Positions 8,016 through 17,718 of a stretch of 64,000 bases of DNA are shown here, in pieces. Made by a program: the position numbers and the translations under genes. Origin of the DNA: Thalassotalea euphylliae (GTDB lineage Bacteria; Pseudomonadota; Gammaproteobacteria; Enterobacterales; Alteromonadaceae); NCBI RefSeq assembly GCF_003390335.1, contig NZ_QUOU01000001.1, positions 2,418,001-2,482,000 of the forward strand, written 5' to 3'. The stretch's first letter is position 1, and each line of letters starts with the position of its first letter. The notes beneath the pieces were generated by a model. That model ran no database searches. It saw only the letters and a program-made list of their open reading frames with translations, and was not told where the DNA came from.

Positions 8016-8399
8016 CTAACCTGCTAAATCGTGCTCGAACACTAAACTTAACGAATTCACACAATAGCGTTTGCCGGTGGGCGCAGGCCCATCATCAAAA
8101 ACATGGCCTAGATGTGAATCACAATGCTTGCATTGGATCTCTACCCTCACCATATTGTGTGTCAAATCCTCTAAGTATTTAACATTATCGGCTAAACAGT
8201 CGTAAAAGCTCGGCCAGCCACAGCCAGCGTTGAACTTAGTTTCAGAAGAGAACAAAGGGCACTCGCAGCAAGCACAATGGTAATTGCCAGCCAACCAATG
8301 ATCATTGTATTTACCAGTAAAAGGCCGTTCAGTTGCCGCTAAACGACACACCGCAAAGGCTTCTGGCGTTAGTTTTTCTTTATAACGTTCATCAGTCAT
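8016..8399 (-). CDS. msrB: Peptide-methionine (R)-S-oxide reductase
   Basis: Reduces the R epimer of methionine sulfoxide in proteins, using thioredoxin. The 127-residue protein has both zinc-binding CxxC pairs (CACCECP and CKHCDSHLGHVF) and the catalytic cysteine in KRYCVNSLSL. There is no signal peptide, so it is cytoplasmic. In E. coli msrB neighbours gapA; here gnd lies between msrB and gapA. GGAGG lies just upstream of the ATG. Confidence 0.95.
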   Translation of the reverse strand: MTDERYKEKLTPEAFAVCRLAATERPFTGKYNDHWLAGNYHCACCECPLFSSETKFNAGCGWPSFYDCLADNVKYLEDLTHNMVRVEIQCKHCDSHLGHVFDDGPAPTGKRYCVNSLSLVFEHDLAG

Positions 8400-8470
8400 T
8401 AGCGCCTCCTGGATGACTCAGTCAAATTGTTACTCGCTAGATTTTATGTGCTTCTATATTTTTTATGCTT

Positions 8471-9994
8471 TTATAGCTTTTGTATTGGGCGCTCTGGCGA
8501 CGACCATTCAACATGGTATTTTTTACCCGCTGCTTTGTCAGTGCGCTCAAATGTGTGCGCGCCAAAGAAGTCTCGCTGCCCTTGCAGTAAATTGGCAGGT
8601 AAAACCGCAGAGCGCATTGAATCATAGTAAGCAAGCGACGATGATAACGCTCCTGCAGGTATGCCCATAAGTGTGATTTCTGCGACAGCTTGTCGCCAAT
8701 TTGCTTGATGTGCATTTAGTTGCTGAACGAAGAACTCGTCTAAAAACAAGTTTTCTAAATCTTCATTGCGCTCAAATGCCTCAGTAATTGACTGCAAAAA
8801 TACCGCGCGAATGATACAGCCAGCACGCCAGATTTTAGCGATACTCGCGAAATCAAGCGTCCAGTTGTGCTCTTTTGCCGCCAGCTTCATTAACTGGAAG
8901 CCTTGCGCATAAGCACAAATTTTTGCACAGTAAATGGCATCGTGAAGGCGACTAATAAAGGCGTCCTGCTCACTTGCCGATAAACGCTTTTGTTCAGGGC
9001 CTTGCAACATTTCAGCACCTGCGACGCGCAACGCTTTAAATGATGAAATTGAACGCGCGTATACCGCTTGTGAAATTGTTGGTGCTGGGCAGCCAACCTC
9101 TAAACTACTCACGGCTGTCCACAAGCCAGTCCCCTTTTGACCTGCCTTATCTAAAATAAGATCAACTAAAGGCGTTTCATCTTCGATTTTATGGCGCAAG
9201 ACTTCAACAGAGATTTCCATTAAGTAGCTGTCTAGTGGCCCTTGGTTCCACTTCTCAAACGTATCGGCAATGTCGTCGCAGCTCATTCCTAAACCACTAC
9301 GCAATACATGGTAGGCTTCACATATGATTTGCATATCGGCATATTCAATACCATTGTGCACCATTTTCACGTAGTGACCAGCACCTGCTGGCCCAATATA
9401 GGCTGCACACGGGTCACCGCCATCAATAATTTGGCCTGGCTCAGTGCGCTCTATTGGCTTACCTGTGCTTGGTTCAACCTTAGCAGAAATCGCTTCCCAA
9501 ATAGGCTTAATACGAGTCCACGCATATGGCGAGCCACTTGGCATAAGTGCAGGGCCAAAACGCGCCCCAACTTCACCACCAGATACAGCTGAAGAAAATA
9601 AAATAAACTGATTTTTGTAACGCGCTTCGCGCTCTACAGTATCAACCCACAAGCTATTGCCGGTATCGATGACAATATCATCTGGCTGGATGCCTGCGCC
9701 AATCAGACTTTCACAAACTTGGTCAACGGGAGAGCCAGCAGGAACTGATAATACAATTAAGTGGGGAGCTTTTAGTTGGGAGAGAAGTTCTGTATATGAA
9801 GAGCAACCGTATACTCGTTGCGTGTCCGTTTTGTTTTCTAATTTATCCTGCTCTATTGCGTCGTCCACTTTCTCTTGGCTTAAATCAAAAGCCGCAATCT
9901 TGTAGCCATTGTCCGCTAAATTTAGCACCAGGTTTTTACCCATTACACCTAAGCCGATAAAGCCGATGTCACACAATACTTTCTCTTGTGTCAT
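8471..9994 (-). CDS. gnd: 6-phosphogluconate dehydrogenase, decarboxylating
   Basis: Oxidises 6-phosphogluconate to ribulose 5-phosphate and CO2 with NADP. The Rossmann motif IGFIGLGVMGKNLVLNLADNG is near residue 12, the substrate loop FSSAVSGGEVGARFGPALMPSG around 135-155, and the catalytic KMVHNGIEYADM motif near 210. At 507 residues it belongs to the longer form common in Alteromonadales; E. coli Gnd has 468. It competes with Edd for 6-phosphogluconate, which gives meaning to its nearness to the Entner-Doudoroff genes. It is divergent from gapA. Confidence 0.95.
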   Translation of the reverse strand: MTQEKVLCDIGFIGLGVMGKNLVLNLADNGYKIAAFDLSQEKVDDAIEQDKLENKTDTQRVYGCSSYTELLSQLKAPHLIVLSVPAGSPVDQVCESLIGAGIQPDDIVIDTGNSLWVDTVEREARYKNQFILFSSAVSGGEVGARFGPALMPSGSPYAWTRIKPIWEAISAKVEPSTGKPIERTEPGQIIDGGDPCAAYIGPAGAGHYVKMVHNGIEYADMQIICEAYHVLRSGLGMSCDDIADTFEKWNQGPLDSYLMEISVEVLRHKIEDETPLVDLILDKAGQKGTGLWTAVSSLEVGCPAPTISQAVYARSISSFKALRVAGAEMLQGPEQKRLSASEQDAFISRLHDAIYCAKICAYAQGFQLMKLAAKEHNWTLDFASIAKIWRAGCIIRAVFLQSITEAFERNEDLENLFLDEFFVQQLNAHQANWRQAVAEITLMGIPAGALSSSLAYYDSMRSAVLPANLLQGQRDFFGAHTFERTDKAAGKKYHVEWSSPERPIQKL

Positions 9995-10197
9995 ATTCTT
10001 TTTCCGAGGGTTAATACAGAGGAAATTGGCGCATCAATGCGCCATGTTTCCACTATTTTATCATGGGAATTAACATTACGCTTTAGTTAAAACGTATAAA
10101 GCTGTTAATTTTTCTTGTTTTTTTAGTAACAATCCGAAATTTAATTTAACAAAATTACATAACACTAAATTTTACCCTTGTATTTTTCATTTATTGG

Positions 10198-10212
10198 TGT
10201 AATTTTACTACA
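10198..10212. promoter_or_regulatory. HexR box upstream of gapA
   Basis: TGTAATTTTACTACA fits the HexR consensus TGTARTWWWWTTACA at most positions and is identical, base for base, to the box at 17496-17510 upstream of zwf. It lies 23 bases before the gapA start, where HexR is known in Shewanella and related genera to control glycolytic genes. Confidence 0.8.
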
Positions 10213-10234
10213 TAAAGAAATTTCAGGAAAAATC

Positions 10235-11230
10235 ATGACTATTAAAGTAGGTATAAACGGCTTTGGTCGCATCGGTCGTTTCGTTTTCAGAGCGGCACAA
10301 GAACGCCAAGATATTGAAGTCGTTGGCATTAATGATCTTATCGATGTTGATTACATGGCCTACATGCTGAAATACGATTCAACTCACGGCCGTTTCAGTG
10401 GTAATGTCGAAGTCGTTGAGGGCAACCTTGTCGTCAACGGGAAAACTGTAAGAGTAACCGCCGAACGCGATCCTGCGCAGTTAAAGTGGGACGAGCTAAA
10501 CGTTGATGTGGTTGTCGAGTCTTCTGGCCTTTTCCTAACCGATGATACGGCGCGTAAGCACATCGCGGCAGGTGCTAAGAAAGTCGTATTGTCAGCCCCT
10601 TCTAAAGACAGCACCCCAATGTTTGTTATGGGCGTGAACCACGATGAATATCAAGGCGAAGATATTGTGTCGAACGCTTCATGTACGACCAACTGTTTAG
10701 CGCCAATCGCAAAAGTACTCAATGATAATTGGGGTATTACCGACGGTTTAATGACAACCGTTCATGCAACGACGGCAACCCAAAAGACAGTTGATGGCCC
10801 TTCAGCTAAAGATTGGCGCGGTGGTCGCGGTGCAGGCCAAAATATCATCCCTTCATCCACTGGTGCGGCAAAAGCCGTTGGTAAGGTAATTCCAGCATTA
10901 AATGGCAAGCTGACAGGTATGGCATTTCGCGTCCCAACGCCTAATGTCTCTGTTGTTGATTTAACGGTCAATCTTGCTAAGCCAGCAACTTATGAAGAAA
11001 TCTGCCAAGCAATGAATACCGCCGCTAGAGGTGAATTATCGGGCATTTTAGGCTACACAGAAGATCACGTTGTATCGACTGACTTCATTGGTGAAAAATG
11101 TACCTCAGTATTTGATGCTGGCGCGGGTATCGCATTAACCGATACCTTCGTCAAAGTTGTATCTTGGTACGACAATGAAATTGGTTACTCGAATAAAGTA
11201 CTGGATTTGGTAGCTTATATTTCAAAGTAG
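10235..11230 (+). CDS. gapA: Glyceraldehyde-3-phosphate dehydrogenase, type I
   Basis: Glycolytic NAD-dependent GAPDH, 331 residues. NGFGRIGR is at residues 8-15, the NAD-selective Asp34 in GINDL, catalytic Cys150 in SNASCTTNCLAP, and the C-terminal SWYDNEIGYSNKVLDLV is present. ATG 10235 starts at the canonical MTIKVGINGFGRIGR with CAGGAAAA upstream; the frame extends to 10178, but that would place the HexR box inside the coding region. HexR control is inferred from the box at 10198. It is a single-gene unit ending at a strong terminator. Confidence 0.97.
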   Translation: MTIKVGINGFGRIGRFVFRAAQERQDIEVVGINDLIDVDYMAYMLKYDSTHGRFSGNVEVVEGNLVVNGKTVRVTAERDPAQLKWDELNVDVVVESSGLFLTDDTARKHIAAGAKKVVLSAPSKDSTPMFVMGVNHDEYQGEDIVSNASCTTNCLAPIAKVLNDNWGITDGLMTTVHATTATQKTVDGPSAKDWRGGRGAGQNIIPSSTGAAKAVGKVIPALNGKLTGMAFRVPTPNVSVVDLTVNLAKPATYEEICQAMNTAARGELSGILGYTEDHVVSTDFIGEKCTSVFDAGAGIALTDTFVKVVSWYDNEIGYSNKVLDLVAYISK

Positions 11231-11287
11231 AACGAGTTTTCGTTAACACAGAAATTCGTTTTATTCATTAATAAGCAATGAAATAGA

Positions 11288-11316
11288 ACAAGGTCGGTTA
11301 ATACCGACCTTTTTTC
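11288..11316 (+). terminator. Rho-independent terminator after gapA
   Basis: Arms AAGGTCGGT and ACCGACCTT with loop TAAT, followed by TTTTT. Confidence 0.9.
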
Positions 11317-11620
11317 TGCCTGAAAACAAGTCAATTAATTTATTCTCATTCCAGTGCAGCAGTTTTATCTGATTGGCGAAAAATACTGACACATTGAAGT
11401 GCCGTAAATGATATTAATCGTGAGTTTTAACGTTAATTTTGCTAAACAGCGCTCTGTTTATACTTCACTGCACATTAAGATCGCCGAGTGCTTGAAAAAA
11501 TAAGTAATAGCGCGGCCAGCATGTTTTGATCAAACGGGTAACGAGCCGCTTGGATAGCCTAAATAACACTGTCGCCATAACACTCCCACCTTTTTCTAGC
11601 ATCAAATAAAAAAGGCATAA
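11317..11620. other. Intergenic stretch with no recognised feature
   Basis: About 300 bases between the gapA and eda terminators. I saw no convincing gene, tRNA or repeat. A small RNA cannot be excluded. Confidence 0.5.
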
Positions 11621-11624
11621 AATA

Positions 11625-11655
11625 AAAAACGCTTAGTGAAAACACCAAGCGTTTT
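11625..11655 (-). terminator. Terminator of the zwf-eda operon
   Basis: Arms AAAAACGCTTAGTG and CACCAAGCGTTTT with loop AAAA and one mismatch; on the minus strand the second arm ends in TTTTTT. It lies about 80 bases past the eda stop. Confidence 0.8.
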
Positions 11656-11732
11656 AGTATTGAGTTTACCCGAGTGACGCAAATACCTACTGTCACCTGA
11701 GTAGTCACCTAAATATTTCGATTAGGAATTTG

Positions 11733-12395
11733 TCATTTAACGGTCGCAGCCTCAACATGCGCACGTGCTTCTTGCGCAAGCTGCGTAATCGCAGACCAAT
11801 TTTTTTGCTGGACAATCGCATCAGAAACTAACCATGAGCCACCACAGCAGGCAACGTTGCTCAGCGCTAAATAGTTATTAACGTTGTTTAAATTTATGCC
11901 GCCTGTTGGGCAAAATTTGATATTGGGAAAGGGGCCACCTATGGATTTTATCGCTTTAACACCACCAGATGCCTCAGCCGGGAAAAACTTAAAGTGATCG
12001 TAACCGTAATCAATGCCATCCATTAGCTCAGAAATTGATGAAATGCCAGGGATTAATGCAATGTCCCCCTCGTTACCCGCCTTTAGCAAGTCTTTCGTTA
12101 ACCCTGGGCTGATAGCAAATTTTGCGCCCGCGTCGCTAGACTGTTGTAGCAATTCACGATTAGTGACCGTACCAGAGCCTACAACCGCCTCTGGCAACTC
12201 CTTGGCAATCGTTTCAATCACGTTTAAAGCTGATGGGGTACGCAGCGTGACTTCCAGAACTTTGATATCCGCTTTTAACAACGCTTCAGCGATTGGTAAG
12301 GCATCTTCAACGCGTTCGATAACAAGTACAGGCACTATTGGTCCCATTGCAAAAAGTTCAGATGGCTGTAATTGCCATTTCTTTAAATCCTTCAT
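11733..12395 (-). CDS. eda: KDPG/KHG aldolase
   Basis: Splits 2-keto-3-deoxy-6-phosphogluconate into pyruvate and glyceraldehyde 3-phosphate, the last Entner-Doudoroff step. It has 220 residues. The segments VLEVTLRTPSAL, VVGSGTVTN with the conserved Glu/Thr, and the Schiff-base lysine in HFKFFPAEASGG are all present, followed by KFCPTGGI. Its start overlaps the end of glk by four bases, and it is the last gene of the zwf-pgl-edd-glk-eda unit. Confidence 0.96.
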   Translation of the reverse strand: MKDLKKWQLQPSELFAMGPIVPVLVIERVEDALPIAEALLKADIKVLEVTLRTPSALNVIETIAKELPEAVVGSGTVTNRELLQQSSDAGAKFAISPGLTKDLLKAGNEGDIALIPGISSISELMDGIDYGYDHFKFFPAEASGGVKAIKSIGGPFPNIKFCPTGGINLNNVNNYLALSNVACCGGSWLVSDAIVQQKNWSAITQLAQEARAHVEAATVK

Positions 12396-13414
12396 AATGC
12401 CTCTTTCTTTTCTTGTATATCGTCTTGTAATTCGTGTTGAAGATTGTCTTGCATTAGGTAGGCAGTAGCACCCAATATTCCCGGTTGAGATGCAGTGATG
12501 ACATAAGTGGGGATGTTTTGATTTAAGCCCGTCATGCGCCCTTTTTCTTCAAACCGCAGCCTAAAATCACTTTCTTTGAAATACTCAATAAAGCGCGGCA
12601 CTATGCCACCGGCAATATAAACACCGCCGAAACTGCCTAGCGTTAACGCTAAATTGCCGGCAAAGCTGCCAAGTGTTTTGCAAAACTGTGCTAACGCGAG
12701 TGCGCAGACTTCGCATTGATTGGCCAATGCGCGCGCGGTAATATCCTGTGCTGGTAGCTCGCTGGCAACCGATGAGTTATTGCTCGCAAGCGCTTGGTAA
12801 ATTTGTTCAATACCTAAGCCAGATAACAGCTGTTCATAAGAAACATGCTGATATTTGGTTTGTAAATACGCCAATATTTCCATTTCTTGTGCATCTACAG
12901 GGGCAAAATCAACGTGTCCGCCCTCACCGCTCAAACTTACCCAGGCATCTTCTTGCTGGACTTTTTGCCGGATAAGGTTTGCAACCCCTAGCCCTGTGCC
13001 TGGACCGCATACCGAAATTGGTTTATCAACAACAGGCTCACCACCGCCTATTTTCACTTTCTGATCATCACTGAGCATTGGAATGGCATGAGCAATGGCA
13101 GTAAAGTCGTTGATAAGCAGTAATTTGTTAAGGCCAAGCGTTGCTTTCAATTCCGTTTTTGAGAATTGCCAAGGTAAATTCGTCATGACCACAAGGTCAT
13201 TTTCAACAGGGCACGCGATTGCAAAGCAGGCATTAATTGCCTTTTCAGCGAGTTGCTCTTTCTCAATAAAGTCACTAATCACTTGAGCTAAACTTGCATA
13301 CTTAGCGCACTGATAAACCGTCAAGGCATGGTAACTGCCGTCTTGCTGAGCAATGCCAATTCTTAAATTAGTACCGCCAATATCGGCGACAATATTTACT
13401 AGATTTTCGAGCAT
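12392..13414 (-). CDS. glk: Glucokinase
   Basis: Phosphorylates cytoplasmic glucose with ATP. The 340-residue protein is of the bacterial ROK-unrelated Glk type: phosphate-1 motif VADIGGTNLRIGIA at the N-terminus, LLINDFTAIAHAIP, and GPGTGLGVA, then the glucose-binding LSGEGGHVDFAP. Its presence in the Entner-Doudoroff operon suggests that glucose enters unphosphorylated rather than through a PTS. It overlaps edd by one base (start A of ATG at 13414) and eda by four. Confidence 0.95.
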   Translation of the reverse strand: MLENLVNIVADIGGTNLRIGIAQQDGSYHALTVYQCAKYASLAQVISDFIEKEQLAEKAINACFAIACPVENDLVVMTNLPWQFSKTELKATLGLNKLLLINDFTAIAHAIPMLSDDQKVKIGGGEPVVDKPISVCGPGTGLGVANLIRQKVQQEDAWVSLSGEGGHVDFAPVDAQEMEILAYLQTKYQHVSYEQLLSGLGIEQIYQALASNNSSVASELPAQDITARALANQCEVCALALAQFCKTLGSFAGNLALTLGSFGGVYIAGGIVPRFIEYFKESDFRLRFEEKGRMTGLNQNIPTYVITASQPGILGATAYLMQDNLQHELQDDIQEKKEAL

Positions 13415-15243
13415 TAATGCTCACCTTCAAGGTTGCCAAATAATGAACAAGCGCCAGTGTCTGCTGAGCTTAAACTTTGACGCATAAAGCCAAATAACTC
13501 ACGCCCCATCCCTTCATGATGACCATTAACGTTAAACTTCGCCAATGGACGCTGCGCCAACTCTTGCTCGTCAACGAGCAGGGTTAATTCACCTGATTCA
13601 CCATCAACCATGATCATGTCACCGTTTTGCACTTTAGCTATCCAACCCCCATCAAGTGCTTCTGGGCAAAGATGAATAGCGGCTGGTACTTTACCTGATG
13701 CACCAGACATACGACCGTCGGTCACCAGCGCAACTTTAAAGCCTTTGTCTTGCAGTACACCTAGTGGAGGCGTTAATTTGTGAAGCTCAGGCATGCCGCG
13801 CGCTTTTGGCCCTTGAAAACGCACCACCGCGACAAAGTCTTTTTCCAGCTCGCCCGCTTTAAATGCCGCTTCTAGCTCGTGTTGATCTTCAAACACAACA
13901 GCAGGTGCCTTGATCACTGTACTACCATCGCGAAGCGCTGAGGTTTTGAGTACGGAAGTCCCCATGTTACCTTTTAGCACCTTTAAACCACCGTCCGGTT
14001 TGAACGGCTGTTCAGTGGTGGCGATAACTTCTGGATCACCAGAAACGTCGGTACTGTCAACCCACACGAGTTTCCCGTTTTCGAGCACGGGCTGTTGCGT
14101 GTAGCGCGTTAAGCCACGACCACAAATAGTGTCAACATCTTCGTGTAACAAGCCTGCGCCTAATAGTTCTTTGAACAACAGCGCCATACCACCAGCTTGT
14201 TGGAAGTGGTTAATATCGGCATGGCCATTCGGGTAGATTCGAGTGATCAGTGGCACAGCATCAGACAAATCATTGAAATCCTGGAAATCAATAATGATAC
14301 CGGCCGCTTTTGCAAACGCGATAATGTGCATGGTTAAATTCGTCGAACCACCGGTGGCAAGTAGCGCCACAATCGCATTGACGACAGAGCGTTCATCAAC
14401 CATTTTACCAATTGGTAAGTAGTTTCCTGATTGCTGAGTTAAACGAGTGACTTGGCGTGCGGCCGCCTTAGTGAGCTCTTCACGCAGCTCGGTATTGGGT
14501 GCGATAAAAGATGCGCCGGGTAAATGCAGGCCCATCACTTCAACCACTAGCTGATTAGAATTTGCGGTGCCAAAGAAGGTGCAAGTACCTGCACTATGGT
14601 ATGACGCAGATTCCGCAGCTAACAACTCTTCTTTACCGACTTCACCTTGGGCAAACTGTTGTCTAACGCGTGCTTTTTCTTTGTTTGGAATACCTGAAGG
14701 CATTGGCCCTGCTGGCACAAACACCGTTGGTAAGTGACCAAAGGTTAAACTCGCTAACAATAAGCCCGGCACAATTTTGTCACAGATGCCAAGCATTAAC
14801 GCACCATCAAACATATTGTGCGATAGGCCGACTGCGGTTGACATGGCGATGACATCGCGACTCATTAAGCTAAGATCCATGCCTGGTTGCCCTTGAGTGA
14901 CACCGTCACACATCGCCGGTACACCGCCAGCAAATTGCGCGACACCACCAGTTTCGGTTATCGCTTCTTTAATAATTGCAGGATAGCTTTCATAAGGCTG
15001 GTGCGCAGAGAGCATGTCGTTATATGCAGAAACAATGGCAATATCAGAGTGATTTAAACCTTTGAGCTTATTTTTATCTTCTTTGCCACACGCAGCAAAA
15101 CCATGAGCCAAGTTGCCACAAGATAAACTCGCTCGATGAACAGTGTCTGACTTAGCGCGTTCGATTTTTTCCAAGTAAGCCTGTCGTGTGGGCTTACTGC
15201 GTTCAATGATGCGCTCAGTGATTGCCTTAATTTGGGGATTCAT
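13414..15243 (-). CDS. edd: Phosphogluconate dehydratase
   Basis: Iron-sulfur dehydratase of the IlvD/Edd family that converts 6-phosphogluconate to KDPG. At 609 residues it has the standard length. Cluster-ligand cysteines lie in MCDGVTQGQPGMD (near residue 155) and GICDKIVPGLL (near 220), with family motif VTDGRMSGASGKVPAAIH near the C-terminus. It lies two bases downstream of pgl and is cotranscribed with zwf and glk. Confidence 0.97.
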   Translation of the reverse strand: MNPQIKAITERIIERSKPTRQAYLEKIERAKSDTVHRASLSCGNLAHGFAACGKEDKNKLKGLNHSDIAIVSAYNDMLSAHQPYESYPAIIKEAITETGGVAQFAGGVPAMCDGVTQGQPGMDLSLMSRDVIAMSTAVGLSHNMFDGALMLGICDKIVPGLLLASLTFGHLPTVFVPAGPMPSGIPNKEKARVRQQFAQGEVGKEELLAAESASYHSAGTCTFFGTANSNQLVVEVMGLHLPGASFIAPNTELREELTKAAARQVTRLTQQSGNYLPIGKMVDERSVVNAIVALLATGGSTNLTMHIIAFAKAAGIIIDFQDFNDLSDAVPLITRIYPNGHADINHFQQAGGMALLFKELLGAGLLHEDVDTICGRGLTRYTQQPVLENGKLVWVDSTDVSGDPEVIATTEQPFKPDGGLKVLKGNMGTSVLKTSALRDGSTVIKAPAVVFEDQHELEAAFKAGELEKDFVAVVRFQGPKARGMPELHKLTPPLGVLQDKGFKVALVTDGRMSGASGKVPAAIHLCPEALDGGWIAKVQNGDMIMVDGESGELTLLVDEQELAQRPLAKFNVNGHHEGMGRELFGFMRQSLSSADTGACSLFGNLEGEH

Positions 15244-15245
15244 GG

Positions 15246-15938
15246 TTATTCCGCCCAGAAAACTTGTGTCATTAATGACTCGTGCTGTAAAAATGCGCGA
15301 ATTGGCATGTGAGTTACATCTGAGTCGCTTAACGCTTGATTAAGCACGGTTTGTTTACTCTCACCGCAAATATGTAAAAAAGTGTTTTTACTTTGCGCAA
15401 GATAAGCGTAACTAAAGGTGATGCGCTGATGGGGCGCAGTTTGCGGCACAACTTTTAACAGCGGCGCAGCATCGCGTGATAACGCGGCGTGAATTTCATT
15501 ACTGCAAGGAAACAATGATGCGGTATGGCCATCTTCGCCCATCCCGAGGATCAGCACATCAAAGGGTAATACCGTGGTACCTGCGGCCAGATTTAAATCT
15601 GCGAGTACTTCACTGGTGAGTTCATCACCTTGTTTGATGTGAAAGAAATTTGCATCTACCGCTTTGTTCTGCAATAAGTGTTCATGCACTAATTTGGTGT
15701 TACTCGCATCGTCATTAATGTCCACCCAGCGCTCGTCTGCCAAGGTAACGGTAATTTGCTTCCAAGGTAAGTCCATGTTTGATAGCGCAGCAAAAAAGCC
15801 CTTTGGCGTTGAGCCGCCAGATACCGCAATACTAGCCTTGCCCTTTGCTTTCACTGCACTTTCTAGAATCTCGGCCACTTGATTAGCTAGTGTCGAATCC
15901 AATTGCGCGCGAGACTCAAATTTGTTGATTGTGTTCAT
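15246..15938 (-). CDS. pgl: 6-phosphogluconolactonase
   Basis: Hydrolyses 6-phosphogluconolactone made by Zwf. It is a 230-residue member of the glucosamine-6-phosphate isomerase/Pgl (DevB) family with SIAVSGGSTPKGFFAAL at the N-terminus, TLADERWVD in the middle and the catalytic-site motif ILGMGEDGHTASLFP. It is three bases from zwf and two from edd. Confidence 0.95.
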   Translation of the reverse strand: MNTINKFESRAQLDSTLANQVAEILESAVKAKGKASIAVSGGSTPKGFFAALSNMDLPWKQITVTLADERWVDINDDASNTKLVHEHLLQNKAVDANFFHIKQGDELTSEVLADLNLAAGTTVLPFDVLILGMGEDGHTASLFPCSNEIHAALSRDAAPLLKVVPQTAPHQRITFSYAYLAQSKNTFLHICGESKQTVLNQALSDSDVTHMPIRAFLQHESLMTQVFWAE

Positions 15939-15941
15939 CGA

Positions 15942-17411
15942 TTACTCCACCCAATGTCTGTCATCACGTGCGATCAGTGAAATTGACGCAACTGGCCCCC
16001 AAGACCCTGCTGCATATGGTTTTGGTTTATCACTGCTCGCTTGCCACGCATCAATAATGCTGTCTGCCCAGGTCCAAGCGGCTTCCACTTCATCGCGGCG
16101 GACAAACAATGATTGATTACCATTAATCACTTCCAGCATTAAACGCTCGTATGCGTCAACCACGCGCTCATTTTCGTAAGTTTTAGAAAAACTTAAATCC
16201 AGCTTGTTCTCGTGAATGTTCATTTGTGAAGCGATACCCGGAATTTTGTTCATCACTTCCAACTCCACGCCTTCGTCTGGTTGTAAGCGAATGGTTAGCT
16301 TGTTGGCTGGCAAATCGGCATAACTGTCTTTAAAAATATTGTGCGGCTGCTCTTTGAAGTGCACCACAATTTCACTGTGTTTGGCTGGCATGCGCTTGCC
16401 TGTGCGCAGATAAAATGGAACCCCTGTCCAGCGCCAGTTATCAATTTCCGCTTTTATCGCAACAAAAGTTTCTGTATTGCTATTTTTGTTGGCACCTTCT
16501 TCGTCGAGATAACCAGGCACAGCTTTACCCGTTAAGAAACCTTCTGTGTATTGGCCACGCACGGTTTTGTCTTTGATGTTTTGACGCGTGATAGGCAGTA
16601 ATGCTTTGATAACTTTTAATTTTTCGTCACGAATGCTGTCAGCACTTAAATCAGCTGGCGGCTCCATGGCGAGTAGCGACAAAATCTGTAGTAAGTGATT
16701 TTGCACCATATCTCGCATTTGCCCAGCTTCGTCATAAAAGCCCCAGCGTCCTTCAATACCGACACTTTCCGCCACGGTAATTTGTACATGATCGATATAG
16801 TTACGATCCCAATTATTGGTGAACAAAGAGTTAGCAAAGCGCAATACTAAAAGATTTAGTACCGTTTCTTTTCCTAAGTAATGGTCGATACGGTAGATTT
16901 GATTTTCTTCAAAATGCTTAGACACCATATCGTTAATGACTTTTGATGAAGCTAAACAGTGGCCGATAGGTTTTTCCATGACCACGCGGTCTTGCGGCTC
17001 AATTAAGCCCGCATTGTGTAACCCCTCGGTAATATCACCGTAAATGGCAGGTGGTGTTGAAAAATAGTAAATACGCTCTGCATTGCCTTGCGCCAGAGTC
17101 TTAGCTAAATCACCATAACTCTCTGTGTTTTTGAAATCTAATTGCTGATAAACCAAACGGGCTAAAAAGCGATTTAATACTTGCTCATCAAGCCCTTCAG
17201 AAACGAATTGCGTTAAATTTTCCTTGGCAAATTCGATAAGGTCTTGATCAGAATGCTCATGTCTTGCGACACCGACGACACGTGTTTTTTCGTCGAGCAG
17301 GCCAGCTAAATCGAGTTGATATAGTGCGGGTAATAACTTTCTGCGTGATAAGTCTCCGAGTACGCCAAATAAGACGACTTCGACTGCTGAGCTGCTTTGT
17401 GCATTTTTCAT
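15942..17411 (-). CDS. zwf: Glucose-6-phosphate 1-dehydrogenase
   Basis: First enzyme of the oxidative pentose phosphate and Entner-Doudoroff routes. At 489 residues it has the N-terminal dinucleotide motif VLFGVLGDLSRRKLLPALY and the active-site signature IYRIDHYLGKE with the catalytic histidine near residue 180. It is the first gene of the minus-strand operon. A HexR box (17496-17510) lies about 85 bases upstream, so derepression by KDPG, as in Pseudomonas, is likely. Confidence 0.97.
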   Translation of the reverse strand: MKNAQSSSAVEVVLFGVLGDLSRRKLLPALYQLDLAGLLDEKTRVVGVARHEHSDQDLIEFAKENLTQFVSEGLDEQVLNRFLARLVYQQLDFKNTESYGDLAKTLAQGNAERIYYFSTPPAIYGDITEGLHNAGLIEPQDRVVMEKPIGHCLASSKVINDMVSKHFEENQIYRIDHYLGKETVLNLLVLRFANSLFTNNWDRNYIDHVQITVAESVGIEGRWGFYDEAGQMRDMVQNHLLQILSLLAMEPPADLSADSIRDEKLKVIKALLPITRQNIKDKTVRGQYTEGFLTGKAVPGYLDEEGANKNSNTETFVAIKAEIDNWRWTGVPFYLRTGKRMPAKHSEIVVHFKEQPHNIFKDSYADLPANKLTIRLQPDEGVELEVMNKIPGIASQMNIHENKLDLSFSKTYENERVVDAYERLMLEVINGNQSLFVRRDEVEAAWTWADSIIDAWQASSDKPKPYAAGSWGPVASISLIARDDRHWVE

Positions 17412-17495
17412 ATATAAATCTCTAGTTTACAAGCTGTAACTAAACTACATTTGCCGTTAATTTAGCGCTACTAAATGGCACAGTAAAGAACTTTT

Positions 17496-17510
17496 TGTAA
17501 TTTTACTACA
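17496..17510. promoter_or_regulatory. HexR box upstream of zwf
   Basis: TGTAATTTTACTACA, the same 15-mer as upstream of gapA. It is located in the zwf/hexR divergent region, on the zwf side. Confidence 0.82.
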
Positions 17511-17640
17511 CTTCATACGTATGTATTGAATAACTAATTCTAGACCGCTTGGCTAAGCTGCTTAATTATAGCATTGACCAGCGTTCAATTATTAAACACA
17601 GGTGATTTTTGTTTGATAAATAAGTAATCTGATGAATTAT

Positions 17641-17655
17641 TGTAATAAATTTACA
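17641..17655. promoter_or_regulatory. HexR box upstream of hexR
   Basis: TGTAATAAATTTACA is a near-perfect palindrome (TGTAA/TTACA arms) that matches the HexR consensus. It lies 64 bases before the hexR start, which suggests autoregulation. Confidence 0.82.
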
Positions 17656-17718
17656 CTTTCACTGTTATTTAACCAGAAAATAAATTACAGTTAGCAAAAA
17701 AAGATCTGGAAAAATAAT

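Noticed and set aside
10146..10159. Half-match to a HexR box (TTAACAAAATTACA) in the gnd/gapA region
   Set aside because: Only the right half fits the consensus; the complete box is 40 bases downstream.
12013..12468. 151-residue plus-strand open frame over eda and the end of glk
   Set aside because: Antisense to two well-supported genes; no family resemblance.
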